Below, one piece after another: positions 25,826 to 35,032 of a DNA stretch of 54,963 nt (positions are counted from its first letter, which is position 1; every line of letters begins with the position of its first letter). Source of the DNA: Bacteroidales bacterium (GTDB lineage: Bacteria > Bacteroidota > Bacteroidia > Bacteroidales > UBA1556); NCBI GenBank assembly GCA_023146135.1, contig JAGLCR010000057.1, forward strand, positions 1 to 54,963. The letters are read 5' to 3'. A model generated the notes under the pieces. It ran no database searches and had not been told where the DNA came from. It saw only the letters and a program-made list of their open reading frames with translations. The translations under genes and the position numbers were made by a program.

Positions 25826-27154
25826 ATGAAAACACTTATTTCCTTATTTAGTATTTTTCTTTTAGTTGGTATTAATGCTCAAGCACAAGACCCCAAGGTT
25901 TGCCAAGAAATTAATCAAAAAACCATTAAGCAGTTCCAAATGGGTAAAAGCGAAAGTGTGGTTGCTTATTTTAATGATGAAATGAGCAGTAAATTGAGTG
26001 CCGAGGATTTAGCCAAAGTATGGTCGCAATTGGAAAGTGCTATGGGTAAGTATAAAGGGATGGGTGAGTCAAAAGGGAGTCAGTTTGAAGACTTTTATCA
26101 GTTGGAAACTCAGTTGCAATTTGAGAAAAAGAATTTGCGTTACCGCTTGGCTTTCGATAAAGACAACCGTATAAGTGGTATGTATTTCGTGCCCTATAAA
26201 AGTCGTGGTACCCAAACATTAGAAATGGCCAATAACGATAAGTTTCAGGAGATGCCAATAAAGGTGCATACTTCGGATTTGGACTTGCCGGGCACTTTGT
26301 GTTTACCTAAAGGTGTGAAAAACTATCCTATTGTAATTTTTGTACATGGTTCAGGAGCCAATGATCGAGATGAAACTATTGGCCCCAATAAGCCATTTCG
26401 CGATATTGCTCATGGTCTAGCTGAGCAAGGTATTGCAAGTGTTCGATATGACAAACGTTCACTTGTGAATCCGTCAACCCTATTGGATATTGGAGATCGC
26501 TCGTTATTAGATGCTGTGGTAACAGATGATGCATTGGCAGCGGTTGAATTTGCTAAAACAATTGAAGGGGTCGATAAGTCCTCAATATATGTTTTAGGGC
26601 ATAGTTTAGGAGCAATGATGGCTCCTCGAATTGCTCAAAAGAATGCACAGATAAAGGGAATAATAATGATGGCTGGCAACGCACGTCCGCTTGAAGACTT
26701 GGTCTATGATCAGTATAAGTATATCTTTAATGAGGATGGTTTGTCAAAAACAGAAAAAGCTAAATTGAGGGAAATTCATAAAGAAGTAAGGAATGTTCGA
26801 CATCTAAAAAAACGCATGGCTTCTGGTGAAAGAGTGAAATTGCCTGTCACAAGTGATATTCGATTTTGGAAAGCAGTTAATGATTACGATCAGGTTAAAA
26901 CGGCTCAATCTATAACTCAATTGATATTTATTGTGCAAGGATTGCGTGATTACCAAGTTACACCACGTGAGTATAAAATATGGCAACATAGATTGCACAA
27001 AAAAAAGAATGTTAGTTTTAAGTCCTTTGCAAAACTAAATCACTTATTTTTGGAGGGTGAAGGAAAGTCGTACCCTAAAGAATATGAAACAAAGGGAAGC
27101 GTTCCACAATATGTGATATCTGATATAGCACAATGGATCAAAACAGCACAGTAA
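25826..27154 (+). CDS. Secreted alpha/beta hydrolase with N-terminal DUF3887-like domain
   Basis: 442 aa. Signal peptide (about 1-20, AQAQ). Residues 25-120 resemble DUF3887 domains (FNDEMSSKLSAEDLAKVW), which often precede hydrolases. The hydrolase part has VHGSGANDRDE (about 172-182), the nucleophile elbow GHSLGA (Ser about 262) and the distal KLNHLFLEG with the histidine (about 415). It probably acts on an ester or peptide substrate in the periplasm; the identity is unknown. Its last 22 nt overlap the next gene. Confidence 0.85.
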   Translation: MKTLISLFSIFLLVGINAQAQDPKVCQEINQKTIKQFQMGKSESVVAYFNDEMSSKLSAEDLAKVWSQLESAMGKYKGMGESKGSQFEDFYQLETQLQFEKKNLRYRLAFDKDNRISGMYFVPYKSRGTQTLEMANNDKFQEMPIKVHTSDLDLPGTLCLPKGVKNYPIVIFVHGSGANDRDETIGPNKPFRDIAHGLAEQGIASVRYDKRSLVNPSTLLDIGDRSLLDAVVTDDALAAVEFAKTIEGVDKSSIYVLGHSLGAMMAPRIAQKNAQIKGIIMMAGNARPLEDLVYDQYKYIFNEDGLSKTEKAKLREIHKEVRNVRHLKKRMASGERVKLPVTSDIRFWKAVNDYDQVKTAQSITQLIFIVQGLRDYQVTPREYKIWQHRLHKKKNVSFKSFAKLNHLFLEGEGKSYPKEYETKGSVPQYVISDIAQWIKTAQ

Positions 27155-28722
27155 GAAAATTCGTAATTTACTTCTTTATTGGGTTAGCAACGCTATCTAT
27201 TACAATGAGCGCTTGTAAAAAGCGCGAGCCTGTAAGCTGGGATAGTGATTTGCTTGTTCCTATAATGCACTCTACATTAGATGTTTGGGATTTGTTTGGA
27301 GATACCAATGTGGTGGAAAATTCTGATCAGAGTCTGCGCTTAGTTGTGGAAGAGAAAGTAGATATGCTCGACCCTGATAAAGTAATTGAAGTGCATGATA
27401 CTTTAGCTGTTGATTTATTTAATATTCCCTTGCATCTTAAATTTGCACCAGGGCAGCAGCTAACACAAAGGCAAACATCGGTAAGCATGGACTTGGGTGA
27501 TATGGAGCTAACAGAGGCTCGTGCTCGGGTGGCTAGCCTGAAGTTTTATGTTACTAATACCATTAAAGAACCTTTGCAAGTAAAGTATGAGCTGCTATCA
27601 TCCGATAAAGATGGGAAACATTTTGAGGTTTATGAAGATATTCCACCAGCAACCAGTTTAGGACCTTCTTATACCGTAAAAACCATACATCTTGATGGAT
27701 ATGATATGGATATGACAGGTGATGGAACTCAAGTGAATACCGTTAGATCTCAAACCACGGTTTGGATTCATCCTGATGCAGATAGTATTTGGATTACTCC
27801 TAGCGATACGATTTTAATCATTTCAACATTTGACGAGTTGAATATTGATTATACAAGGGGCTATTTTGGTCAACAGACTTACCAGGGGCAAGGTAGTTCA
27901 TATATAAGTGTTTTTAATAATTTCAAAGCAGGTAGTTTTAATCTTGATATGGCAAATGCAAATTTAACAATCCGGAATTATACTGGAATGGATGTGCAGA
28001 TGAATATGAGCAAGTTGGCTACATACAATAGTGCTTTGAATCAAGAAATACTGCTCAATCACCCTATCATTGGACAGTCATTGAATGTTGGTAGAGCAAC
28101 TGAAAATGGACCTAATCTTTCTGATGTTCAGCCTACTATTTCAAAGTACAAAATTGAAAATTCAAATTTGGATAAGCTGATTGAACTTCAACCCGATTCC
28201 TTACGCTTTAAGATGTCGGCCCTTATTAACCCCATGGGAAATGTGAGTGCGGGAAATGATTTTATGTATTTTGAAAAGGGGGTTGAAGCAATTATTGAGA
28301 TGGAGATTCCATTAAAATTTTCTGCAAATAATTTGCAAATCGAGGATTATTCGACGCTGAATTTCGATGATAAGGGAAAGTTGAAATCGGGTGAATTACG
28401 GGTTTATACGATTAATAGATTTCCGTTAAGTTTAGAAATACAGTTTTATATACTGGATGATGACAGAAATATTGTAGATTCTTTGTTTATGGAAAAACCG
28501 CTTATTCCGTCGGCTCATGTGGATGGCCAAGGTTATGTGATTGCTCCATCAACAAAAACCTTAGTGGTACCATTGACTCAAAGCCGGATCAATCACCTTC
28601 GTAAATATTCGGATATACTGATTCGTGCTAATGTAAATTCATATGAGAATCGCTCGCTTCAATTATATGAGAGCCATAATTTGGATATTCAAATAGTGGG
28701 GGATGTTAAATATGAGCTTTAG
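27133..28722 (+). CDS. Hypothetical lipoprotein, beta-rich
   Basis: 529 aa. The N-terminal hydrophobic stretch ends in MSAC (Cys about 28), a lipoprotein site. The body has no motif I recognise, is rich in predicted beta strands, and contains several short repeated-looking segments (MDLGDMELTEARARV, EIPLKFSANNLQIEDY). The start ATG lies inside the end of the hydrolase gene (22-nt overlap), and the stop overlaps the next gene by 20 nt, so the three are probably translated from one transcript. The following barrel-like protein may be its outer-membrane partner. Confidence 0.7.
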   Translation: MDQNSTVRKFVIYFFIGLATLSITMSACKKREPVSWDSDLLVPIMHSTLDVWDLFGDTNVVENSDQSLRLVVEEKVDMLDPDKVIEVHDTLAVDLFNIPLHLKFAPGQQLTQRQTSVSMDLGDMELTEARARVASLKFYVTNTIKEPLQVKYELLSSDKDGKHFEVYEDIPPATSLGPSYTVKTIHLDGYDMDMTGDGTQVNTVRSQTTVWIHPDADSIWITPSDTILIISTFDELNIDYTRGYFGQQTYQGQGSSYISVFNNFKAGSFNLDMANANLTIRNYTGMDVQMNMSKLATYNSALNQEILLNHPIIGQSLNVGRATENGPNLSDVQPTISKYKIENSNLDKLIELQPDSLRFKMSALINPMGNVSAGNDFMYFEKGVEAIIEMEIPLKFSANNLQIEDYSTLNFDDKGKLKSGELRVYTINRFPLSLEIQFYILDDDRNIVDSLFMEKPLIPSAHVDGQGYVIAPSTKTLVVPLTQSRINHLRKYSDILIRANVNSYENRSLQLYESHNLDIQIVGDVKYEL

Positions 28723-29959
28723 ATTAATAAATATTTTGATTTTAGTTCTGCTATTACTTCTGAATTTCAATAGCATCGCGCAAAAATCTGATGCGCCCAC
28801 CATAACTCTTGACAGTTTGGAAATGGGTTTTGAAGTGGATTTGCAATCAGCATCCGCTGTAAATAATGCCCTTCTTAATGCCTCTGGATTTATTGATCAA
28901 GACTTAAAGGATGAAAACTTGGCTCGGTTGGGCAATACAAATCAAGGAGGAACTTTTGTCAATACAAAATTGTTTTATAAGAGTAATCGAGGCAATCTTT
29001 GGGGTGTAAAGCGTCTATCGTATTACTTTGCTTTGGAATGGAAATCCCTAAATGAATATCAATTTACTAAGGATCTTTATCAATTGGTTTTTTATGGTAA
29101 TAATGCTTTTGAAGGCGAAGCTGCCTATCTCACACACTCAGGAATGATGAGGGTTGATTATTTTCAAATAAAAACTGGCTTACACCGATCAACTAAAAAC
29201 TTACGACATGTTTTTGGACTTAATTTGGCTCTTAATTTAGGTAATAAATTGTCGGGATTTAGATTCTATGACCCATCATACTTATTTACAAATCCGACGG
29301 GGACAGCAGTAGTACTTCAGTCTAATGTTGATTATTTTGAATCAGATACTGCTAAATCAGAATGGTATAATGTTTCAGGTGTTGGCGCATCCATTGATTT
29401 TAATTATAAATTTATAGAAAAGGAAAGTTATAGCCTTTTGGTGAGCATAGAAAATATTGGTTTTATTAAGTGGAATAAGAATACCCTACGTTTGTCGGAA
29501 GACAAAAAACATGTTTTTCAAGGAATTGAAGTAGATAATATTTTTCAAATGCCTAGCCCACTCGTCAATTCAGAGGATACACTTAAAGATTATATCTACG
29601 CCAATACTACACAAGGAGCTAATTATTTAATTACTCCAATTGATGTAAAAATGCAATTTGAACAATATTTTTTTCATCAGAGAATAAAAATGGGCATGCT
29701 TACTCACTTTCGTTTGCTAAGCTATATGTTGCCTATTTTTCAAATGGATGCAAGTTATAAAGTAAGCGATAACTTTCAGTTAGGTCCAGTTTTGTCCTAT
29801 GGTGGATATACTGCTTTTAATGCAGGCTTGAAAATGCAGTTTGATTATAAAGGATTTCAATTAAAATTGGAAAGTCGTTATTTAACAGGATTTGCCAAGC
29901 ATACTTTCTCAGGTATGGGAGGATTTATTACTTTTACGTATAAAATTTATAAAAAGTAG
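28703..29959 (+). CDS. DUF5723-like outer-membrane protein
   Basis: 418 aa. Signal peptide (about 1-26, NSIAQ) followed by a long series of amphipathic strands typical of a large barrel (FHLALNLGNK-type segments such as FGLNLALNLGNKLSGF, FQLKLESRYLTGF) and a short basic end. The layout matches the DUF5723 family common in Bacteroidota; that assignment is by resemblance only. There are two in-frame ATGs, 28703 and 28712. It overlaps the preceding lipoprotein gene by 20 nt and lies 5 nt before kdsA. Confidence 0.65.
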   Translation: MLNMSFRLINILILVLLLLLNFNSIAQKSDAPTITLDSLEMGFEVDLQSASAVNNALLNASGFIDQDLKDENLARLGNTNQGGTFVNTKLFYKSNRGNLWGVKRLSYYFALEWKSLNEYQFTKDLYQLVFYGNNAFEGEAAYLTHSGMMRVDYFQIKTGLHRSTKNLRHVFGLNLALNLGNKLSGFRFYDPSYLFTNPTGTAVVLQSNVDYFESDTAKSEWYNVSGVGASIDFNYKFIEKESYSLLVSIENIGFIKWNKNTLRLSEDKKHVFQGIEVDNIFQMPSPLVNSEDTLKDYIYANTTQGANYLITPIDVKMQFEQYFFHQRIKMGMLTHFRLLSYMLPIFQMDASYKVSDNFQLGPVLSYGGYTAFNAGLKMQFDYKGFQLKLESRYLTGFAKHTFSGMGGFITFTYKIYKK

Positions 29960-29964
29960 AACTT

Positions 29965-30783
29965 ATGATACATAAATATTTACCTAGAATTAAACATTAT
30001 AATAGCGGTAATTTCTTTTTAATGGCGGGTCCATGTGTTATTGAAAATGAAAATATGCCTTTTGAAATAGCTGAGCGCTTGGTTGATATTACTAATCGAT
30101 TGGAAATCCCTTTTATTTTTAAGGCTTCTTACCAAAAGGCGAATCGTTCAAAGTTAAGTTCATTTACGGGCATTGGAAACGAGAAGGCATTGAAAATACT
30201 TAAAAAGATTGGAAAAGACTTTGACGTTCCAGTGGTTACAGATATACACACTCAAAGTGAGGCTTATACTGCGGCTAAGTTTGTTGATGTATTGCAAATT
30301 CCAGCGTTCTTATGTAGGCAAACAGATTTGCTAGTAGCTGCTGCCAAAACGGGTAAGGTAGTGAACATTAAGAAAGGACAGTTTATGTCGGCGGAGTCAA
30401 TGATGTATGCTGTGCAAAAGGTTCGTGACTCGGGAAATAATAATATTCTTCTTACAGATCGTGGAACCATGTTCGGTTATCAGGATTTGGTGGTAGATTT
30501 CCGGTCTATTCCTGAGATGCAAAAATTTGGTACTCCAGTTATTATGGACTGCACGCATTCTTTACAGCAACCAAATCAGGATAAGGGTGTTACGGGTGGT
30601 AAGCCTGAATTGATTTCCACTATTGCAAAGGCAGCGATTGCTGTTGGTGCTGATGGATTATTTATTGAAACTCATCCAAAACCAGAAATTGCAAAGTCTG
30701 ATGGAGCCAATATGTTGAAGCTAGATTATTTAGAAGATTTATTGGTTCAATTGGTAAAAATTCGCAAGGCGGTAACTTATTAA
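29965..30783 (+). CDS. kdsA: 3-deoxy-8-phosphooctulonate (KDO-8-P) synthase
   Basis: 272 aa, the standard length. The family motifs are all visible: LMAGPCVIE (about 20), FKASYQKANRSK (about 52-63), VVTDIHTQSEA, IPAFLCRQTDLL, NIKKGQF, LTDRGTMFGY and FIETHPKPEIAKSDGANML. It condenses phosphoenolpyruvate with arabinose 5-phosphate to form the KDO precursor of LPS in the cytoplasm. It follows the barrel gene by 5 nt and is followed within 10 nt by a T9SS cargo gene, so it is probably in an envelope operon. Confidence 0.97.
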   Translation: MIHKYLPRIKHYNSGNFFLMAGPCVIENENMPFEIAERLVDITNRLEIPFIFKASYQKANRSKLSSFTGIGNEKALKILKKIGKDFDVPVVTDIHTQSEAYTAAKFVDVLQIPAFLCRQTDLLVAAAKTGKVVNIKKGQFMSAESMMYAVQKVRDSGNNNILLTDRGTMFGYQDLVVDFRSIPEMQKFGTPVIMDCTHSLQQPNQDKGVTGGKPELISTIAKAAIAVGADGLFIETHPKPEIAKSDGANMLKLDYLEDLLVQLVKIRKAVTY

Positions 30784-30793
30784 TTATTTATTG

Positions 30794-32257
30794 ATGCGTT
30801 TTTTAGTACTCATAGCAGTGTTTTTGATTTCGAGCTTTTCGATGGCTCAACAAGAAACTTATACACATATATACAGTGGGCCTTCCTACGACGAAGGTAT
30901 TGCAGCTTTTCGTTTGCCCAATAAAGAGATTCGACTTATTGGCAATACAGGTAGTTTTGGTAGTGGTAATACCGATGTTTGGTTAATTGCCTTGGACTCT
31001 AATGGAGGTTTTTTGTGGCATAAATTTTATGGTGGAACAAAAATTGAAAAAGCGGAAGATGCTGTAATGAATTCAAAAGGAGACTTATTTATAGTTGGCT
31101 CAACAACACAAAATTCATTGGCTTCTTACCAGGTGTATTTTCTTGGCTTGGATCAATATGGGCAAATAATTGGCTATAATAATTATGGTGGTCATGATTG
31201 GGATTTGGGAAAAGGAATTTGTCTAATTAATGATACCACATTTGCATTAGTGGGTGAAACCTATTCTGCGGGAGCTGGGCAAAGTGATCTCTATTTATTG
31301 ACAGTAAATCAGTTTGGCGACACGCTATGGACTAAGAATTATGGCGGTAGTATGTCGGATCGAGGAAATAGTATTGAGTTATTGCCAGACGGAGGGTTTG
31401 TTATTGCAGGTGCAACAGAGAGCTATGGAAATGGAAGCTTCGACTCCTATATGCTTAGAACAAACTCTCAAGGTGATACAATTTGGACTAAGGTGGTTGA
31501 ACATATTACCGATGCCGAGTTTTTAGATGTGGTAGTTAATCCTGACACTACACTTGTTTTTAGCGGTTATCGAAAGGATACGCTGGATACTTACCGTGAT
31601 ATAAATTTGGAGAAATATGATCAAAATGCCAATTTTATTTGGTCTAGATTTAATGCACTATCTGAAGGTAAAGATTGTTATGCAAAAAGTCTAATTCGAG
31701 AACCCAATGGACTTTTTACTTTTTGTGGAATAACAACAGAATTTGCACATTCTCAGTTCTCTGATGCTCGTATTGTTCGTACTACACCTTCTGGATGGTG
31801 GGAAGAGTCTAATTCTTTGGGAGATATGAAGCAAGATATGGGAAACTCAGTTTTACTTGATGATTTTCATGGCAAACATTATTTTTTGATAGGTACTACC
31901 AAAAGTTATGACGTGAGTATGTCAGCTCTATACTTTGTACGCTTAGATTCAAATTTTAATACTGATACTACCCGAAATGTATTTACTCCCACAGCTATTG
32001 AAGTGTCTAGGCTCAAGGAGTCGATAAAAGTGTATCCCAATCCTGTAGATGATATTCTCTATGTTGAAATACCAAAAAACGAAAGAGTAATTGCATTTCA
32101 AGTCTATGATATGAAAGGAAGGGAAATACCTTCTTTAGAGCGCAATAAAGTAGACAGTAAGTTTGTTATTTCGACTCAAAATTTACGGAAAGGTGTTTAT
32201 TTATTGACATTACGAACTCAAAAAAGTACATATATTATTCGGTTTATTAAAACATAG
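30794..32257 (+). CDS. T9SS-sorted secreted protein with propeller-like repeats
   Basis: 487 aa from the ATG at 30794; a TTG immediately upstream is in frame but adds one residue only. Signal peptide (about 1-17, SMAQ). Residues about 25-370 contain repeats of the kind LDSNGGFLWHKFYGG, NQFGDTLWTKNYGG, and NSQGDTIWTK, seen in secreted beta-propeller-like proteins. The C-terminal 75 residues form a type A T9SS sorting domain (VYPNPVDDILYVEI, LRKGVYLLTL, basic end). It is predicted to be delivered to the cell surface by T9SS; binding partner unknown. It follows kdsA by 10 nt. Confidence 0.85.
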   Translation: MRFLVLIAVFLISSFSMAQQETYTHIYSGPSYDEGIAAFRLPNKEIRLIGNTGSFGSGNTDVWLIALDSNGGFLWHKFYGGTKIEKAEDAVMNSKGDLFIVGSTTQNSLASYQVYFLGLDQYGQIIGYNNYGGHDWDLGKGICLINDTTFALVGETYSAGAGQSDLYLLTVNQFGDTLWTKNYGGSMSDRGNSIELLPDGGFVIAGATESYGNGSFDSYMLRTNSQGDTIWTKVVEHITDAEFLDVVVNPDTTLVFSGYRKDTLDTYRDINLEKYDQNANFIWSRFNALSEGKDCYAKSLIREPNGLFTFCGITTEFAHSQFSDARIVRTTPSGWWEESNSLGDMKQDMGNSVLLDDFHGKHYFLIGTTKSYDVSMSALYFVRLDSNFNTDTTRNVFTPTAIEVSRLKESIKVYPNPVDDILYVEIPKNERVIAFQVYDMKGREIPSLERNKVDSKFVISTQNLRKGVYLLTLRTQKSTYIIRFIKT

Positions 32258-32373
32258 ACAGGCTTATTATAAATAAGAAATATATAACCATATGGATTAC
32301 AGTTTCCTATTTAGAAGTTATATAAATTACGAATTAATATTAAGTATTTCACTTCTTAAATAAGATTTTTTTT

Positions 32374-32381
32374 TAGTTTTG
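32374..32381 (+). promoter_or_regulatory. -7 promoter box of the cbb3 oxidase cluster
   Basis: TAGTTTTG, 28 nt before the ccoS ATG, matches TAnnTTTG. No perfect FNR/CRP-type palindrome was found in the 150 bp before it. Confidence 0.5.
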
Positions 32382-32409
32382 TAGTTGCAACTGAACAGGA
32401 AATCATTTT

Positions 32410-32577
32410 ATGTACGCAATATTTGTACTCATTATCATAAGTTTATTGGTAGCTATAGGCTTCTTAATTGCCTTTATATGGGCTGTTAAGAACAATCAGT
32501 ATGAGGATGATTATACCCCATCAGTGCGCATTCTTTTTGATAATGAAACAAAAGAATCTCAGGAGGAAAAGAAATAA
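32410..32577 (+). CDS. ccoS: cbb3 oxidase assembly protein CcoS
   Basis: 55 aa: a single N-terminal transmembrane helix (about 4-26, LLVAIGFLIAFIWAV) followed by an acidic tail containing YEDDYTPSVRILFD. CcoS is a small membrane protein needed for insertion of redox cofactors into cbb3 oxidase. The size, the helix followed by a W-A-V-K-N-x-Q-Y/F-E/D-D pattern and the position directly before ccoNO make the call secure. ATG at 32410, TAA ending 32577. The usual upstream gene ccoI is not here; a T9SS cargo gene precedes it. Confidence 0.9.
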   Translation: MYAIFVLIIISLLVAIGFLIAFIWAVKNNQYEDDYTPSVRILFDNETKESQEEKK

Positions 32578-32637
32578 TTTGATTTTTACATTACAATAGA
32601 ATACAGAAAAACAAACAAATAACTAAAAATTATCTTT

Positions 32638-34773
32638 ATGGAACAACAGACTTTTTACTATGACAACAAAATCGTGAGGATGTTTGGTGGTGTCACCATT
32701 CTTTGGGGTGTGGTTGGAGTGCTTGTAGGACTACTAATTGCATTGCAATTGGCTTTTCCTGTGATGAATTTCAATCTTCCTTGGTTGACTTTTGGTCGTT
32801 TACGACCACTTCACACCAATGCGATTATTTTTGCCTTTGTAGGTAATGGAATCTTTACTGCAGTTTATTATAGTATGCAGCGTTTGCTTAAAACAAGAAT
32901 GTTTAGTGATCTTTTAGGACGTATTCATTTTTGGGGATGGCAGCTTATTATTGTAGCCGCGGCAATTACTTTACCTTTGGGTTATACTCAAGGAAAAGAG
33001 TATGCTGAGCTTTCATGGCCAATTGATATTGCTGTTACTCTTGTTTGGGTAGTATTTGGTGTTAATATGCTTGGAACAGTTGCAAGGCGACGCGTTCAGC
33101 ATATCTACGTTGCTATTTGGTTCTATATTTCTACTTTTATTACCATTGCGGTTCTTTGGATTGTAAATAATTTAAGTATTCCATTTGGCTGGTTCGAAAG
33201 TTATTCTGTTTATGCCGGAGTGCAAGATGCACTTGTACAATGGTGGTATGGTCATAATGCGGTTGCATTTTTCCTTACTACGCCAATGCTTGGTTTGATG
33301 TATTATTTCTTACCTAAGGCAGCAAACAGACCTGTGTATTCATATAAATTATCAATTATCCACTTTTGGGCTTTGATTTTCTTATATATCTGGGCCGGAC
33401 CTCACCACTTATTATATCAGGCATTACCAGCTTGGGCTCAGAGTATGGGTGTTGTTTTCTCAGTTATGCTATTAATGCCTTCATGGGGTGGAATGGTGAA
33501 TGGATTACTCACCTTACGTGGTGCATGGGATCGTGTTCGCGATAGTGCAGTACTTAAGTTTTATGTAGTTGGTGTTACCGCTTATGGAATGTCAACTTTT
33601 GAAGGTCCAATGCTTTCATTGAAAAGTGTAAATGCGATTAGTCACTTTACTGATTGGACTATTGCCCACGTGCATATTGGTGCAATGGGATGGAACGGTT
33701 TTATGATATTTGGTATGATTTATTGGTTATGGCCTCGCCTTTTCAACACAAAGTTGAAATCTGAAGGTTTAGCAAATACGCACTTTTGGATTGGTACTTT
33801 AGGTATGATTCTTTATGCTGTGCCATTGTATTGGGCTGCTATTACTCAAGTATTAATGTGGAATGAGTTTACTGCTGAAGGATTATTAGCATATCCTAAC
33901 TTTATGGAAACAGTAACTCAGATTCTTCCAATGTATTATTTACGTGCATTAGGTGGTTTACTTTACCTAATTGGATTCCTAATTTTTGTATATAATATGA
34001 TAGCAACAGCTAGATCAGGAAAATTAGTTGCTGAAGAAGAAGCTTCTGCTCCTGCTCTTACGCCAATGCCTTCTAAACGCCAACCAGGAGAAACTCCTCA
34101 CCGTTGGGTTGAGCGTCGTTGGGTTGCATTCTCAATTTGGGCATTCGTTGCTATTATTATTGGTACACTTATCGAAATTGTACCAGGTTTGATGGTAAAA
34201 TCAAATGTGCCAACTATTAAAAGTGTTATGCCTTATACTCCTCTTGAATTAGCAGGACGAGACATCTATGTTCGTGAAGGTTGTTATACTTGTCACTCAC
34301 AGCAAATTCGTCCATTCCGTGCCGAAACAGAGCGTTATGGAGAGTATTCAAAAGCTGGTGAGTTTGTTTATGACCACCCATATCAGTGGGGATCACGCCG
34401 AATGGGGCCAGACTTGGCTCGTGAAGGTGTAGTTGGAGGTCCAATTTATAAATCAAATGCTTGGCATTACAAACATATGTTGAAGCCTCAAGATTTGGTT
34501 CCAACTTCATTAATGCCTGCTTATCCTTGGTTGATTTCTGATCAGATTGATTTGGAAATTATGCCAGCCAAGATTCGAGCAATGCAAACTTTAGGTGTTC
34601 CATATGCAGAGGGTTTTGATGAGTTAGCTGTAGCTGATATGGCTAAGCAAGGACAAGCGTTAGCTGATGACCTTAAGAAAAGTAATATTGATGTTGCGGC
34701 CGACCGTGAGATTATTGCAATGATTGCATATATGCAACGATTGGGTGTTGATATTACTAAGGAAAAGAAATAG
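32638..34773 (+). CDS. ccoNO: cbb3-type cytochrome c oxidase, fused subunits I and II
   Basis: 711 aa. Residues 1-460 are CcoN (12 or more transmembrane helices; the conserved heme/CuB histidines lie in segments such as PLHTNAIIFAF, WYGHNAVAFFL, GPHHLLY and AHVHIGAMGWNG). A hydrophilic linker (about 463-492) leads to CcoO (about 493-711), which has one transmembrane helix and the heme c site CYTCH (about 549-553), with a distal methionine candidate in the MPAYPWL segment. This is the catalytic core of a high-affinity terminal oxidase in the inner membrane. Fusion of CcoN and CcoO is known in Bacteroidota. It is followed by a hairpin and then ccoQ. Confidence 0.95.
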   Translation: MEQQTFYYDNKIVRMFGGVTILWGVVGVLVGLLIALQLAFPVMNFNLPWLTFGRLRPLHTNAIIFAFVGNGIFTAVYYSMQRLLKTRMFSDLLGRIHFWGWQLIIVAAAITLPLGYTQGKEYAELSWPIDIAVTLVWVVFGVNMLGTVARRRVQHIYVAIWFYISTFITIAVLWIVNNLSIPFGWFESYSVYAGVQDALVQWWYGHNAVAFFLTTPMLGLMYYFLPKAANRPVYSYKLSIIHFWALIFLYIWAGPHHLLYQALPAWAQSMGVVFSVMLLMPSWGGMVNGLLTLRGAWDRVRDSAVLKFYVVGVTAYGMSTFEGPMLSLKSVNAISHFTDWTIAHVHIGAMGWNGFMIFGMIYWLWPRLFNTKLKSEGLANTHFWIGTLGMILYAVPLYWAAITQVLMWNEFTAEGLLAYPNFMETVTQILPMYYLRALGGLLYLIGFLIFVYNMIATARSGKLVAEEEASAPALTPMPSKRQPGETPHRWVERRWVAFSIWAFVAIIIGTLIEIVPGLMVKSNVPTIKSVMPYTPLELAGRDIYVREGCYTCHSQQIRPFRAETERYGEYSKAGEFVYDHPYQWGSRRMGPDLAREGVVGGPIYKSNAWHYKHMLKPQDLVPTSLMPAYPWLISDQIDLEIMPAKIRAMQTLGVPYAEGFDELAVADMAKQGQALADDLKKSNIDVAADREIIAMIAYMQRLGVDITKEKK

Positions 34774-34782
34774 ATAAATATT

Positions 34783-34821
34783 ATTAATGTGAGGTCTTCG
34801 GACCTCACATATTAATTTTTT
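34783..34821 (+). terminator. UUCG-loop hairpin between ccoNO and ccoQ
   Basis: Stem GTGAGGTC/GACCTCAC (34789-34796 with 34801-34808) with a stable TTCG loop and flanking AT pairs, followed by a T run at 34816-34821. It has the form of an intrinsic terminator but sits inside the cluster, 6 nt before the ccoQ ATG. It may act as an attenuator or protect the 3' end of the ccoNO message. Confidence 0.75.
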
Positions 34822-34826
34822 AATAG

Positions 34827-35030
34827 ATGAAATTAGCAATATATTATTTAAATAAAGTAGGGTTTGCAGGTGATTTACAATCATTTGTTTCACTATTTTT
34901 CTTTTTGCTTTTTGTTTTTATTCTTTATATAATTTTTACAGGGAATAAGAAAGTGTATAAAGCATATGGAGACCTTCCTTTTGAGGATGAGAATTTTGAT
35001 AATCTTGGTTCACAAAATAAAAAACAATAA
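34827..35030 (+). CDS. ccoQ: CcoQ-like small subunit of cbb3 oxidase
   Basis: 67 aa. One transmembrane helix (about 22-40, FVSLFFFLLFVFILYIIF) followed by NKKVYKAYGDLPFEDE, the hydrophilic tail expected of FixQ/CcoQ. Its position between ccoNO and ccoP settles the assignment; CcoQ stabilises the complex. It lies 2 nt before ccoP and 53 nt after ccoNO beyond the hairpin. Confidence 0.82.
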   Translation: MKLAIYYLNKVGFAGDLQSFVSLFFFLLFVFILYIIFTGNKKVYKAYGDLPFEDENFDNLGSQNKKQ

Positions 35031-35032
35031 TT

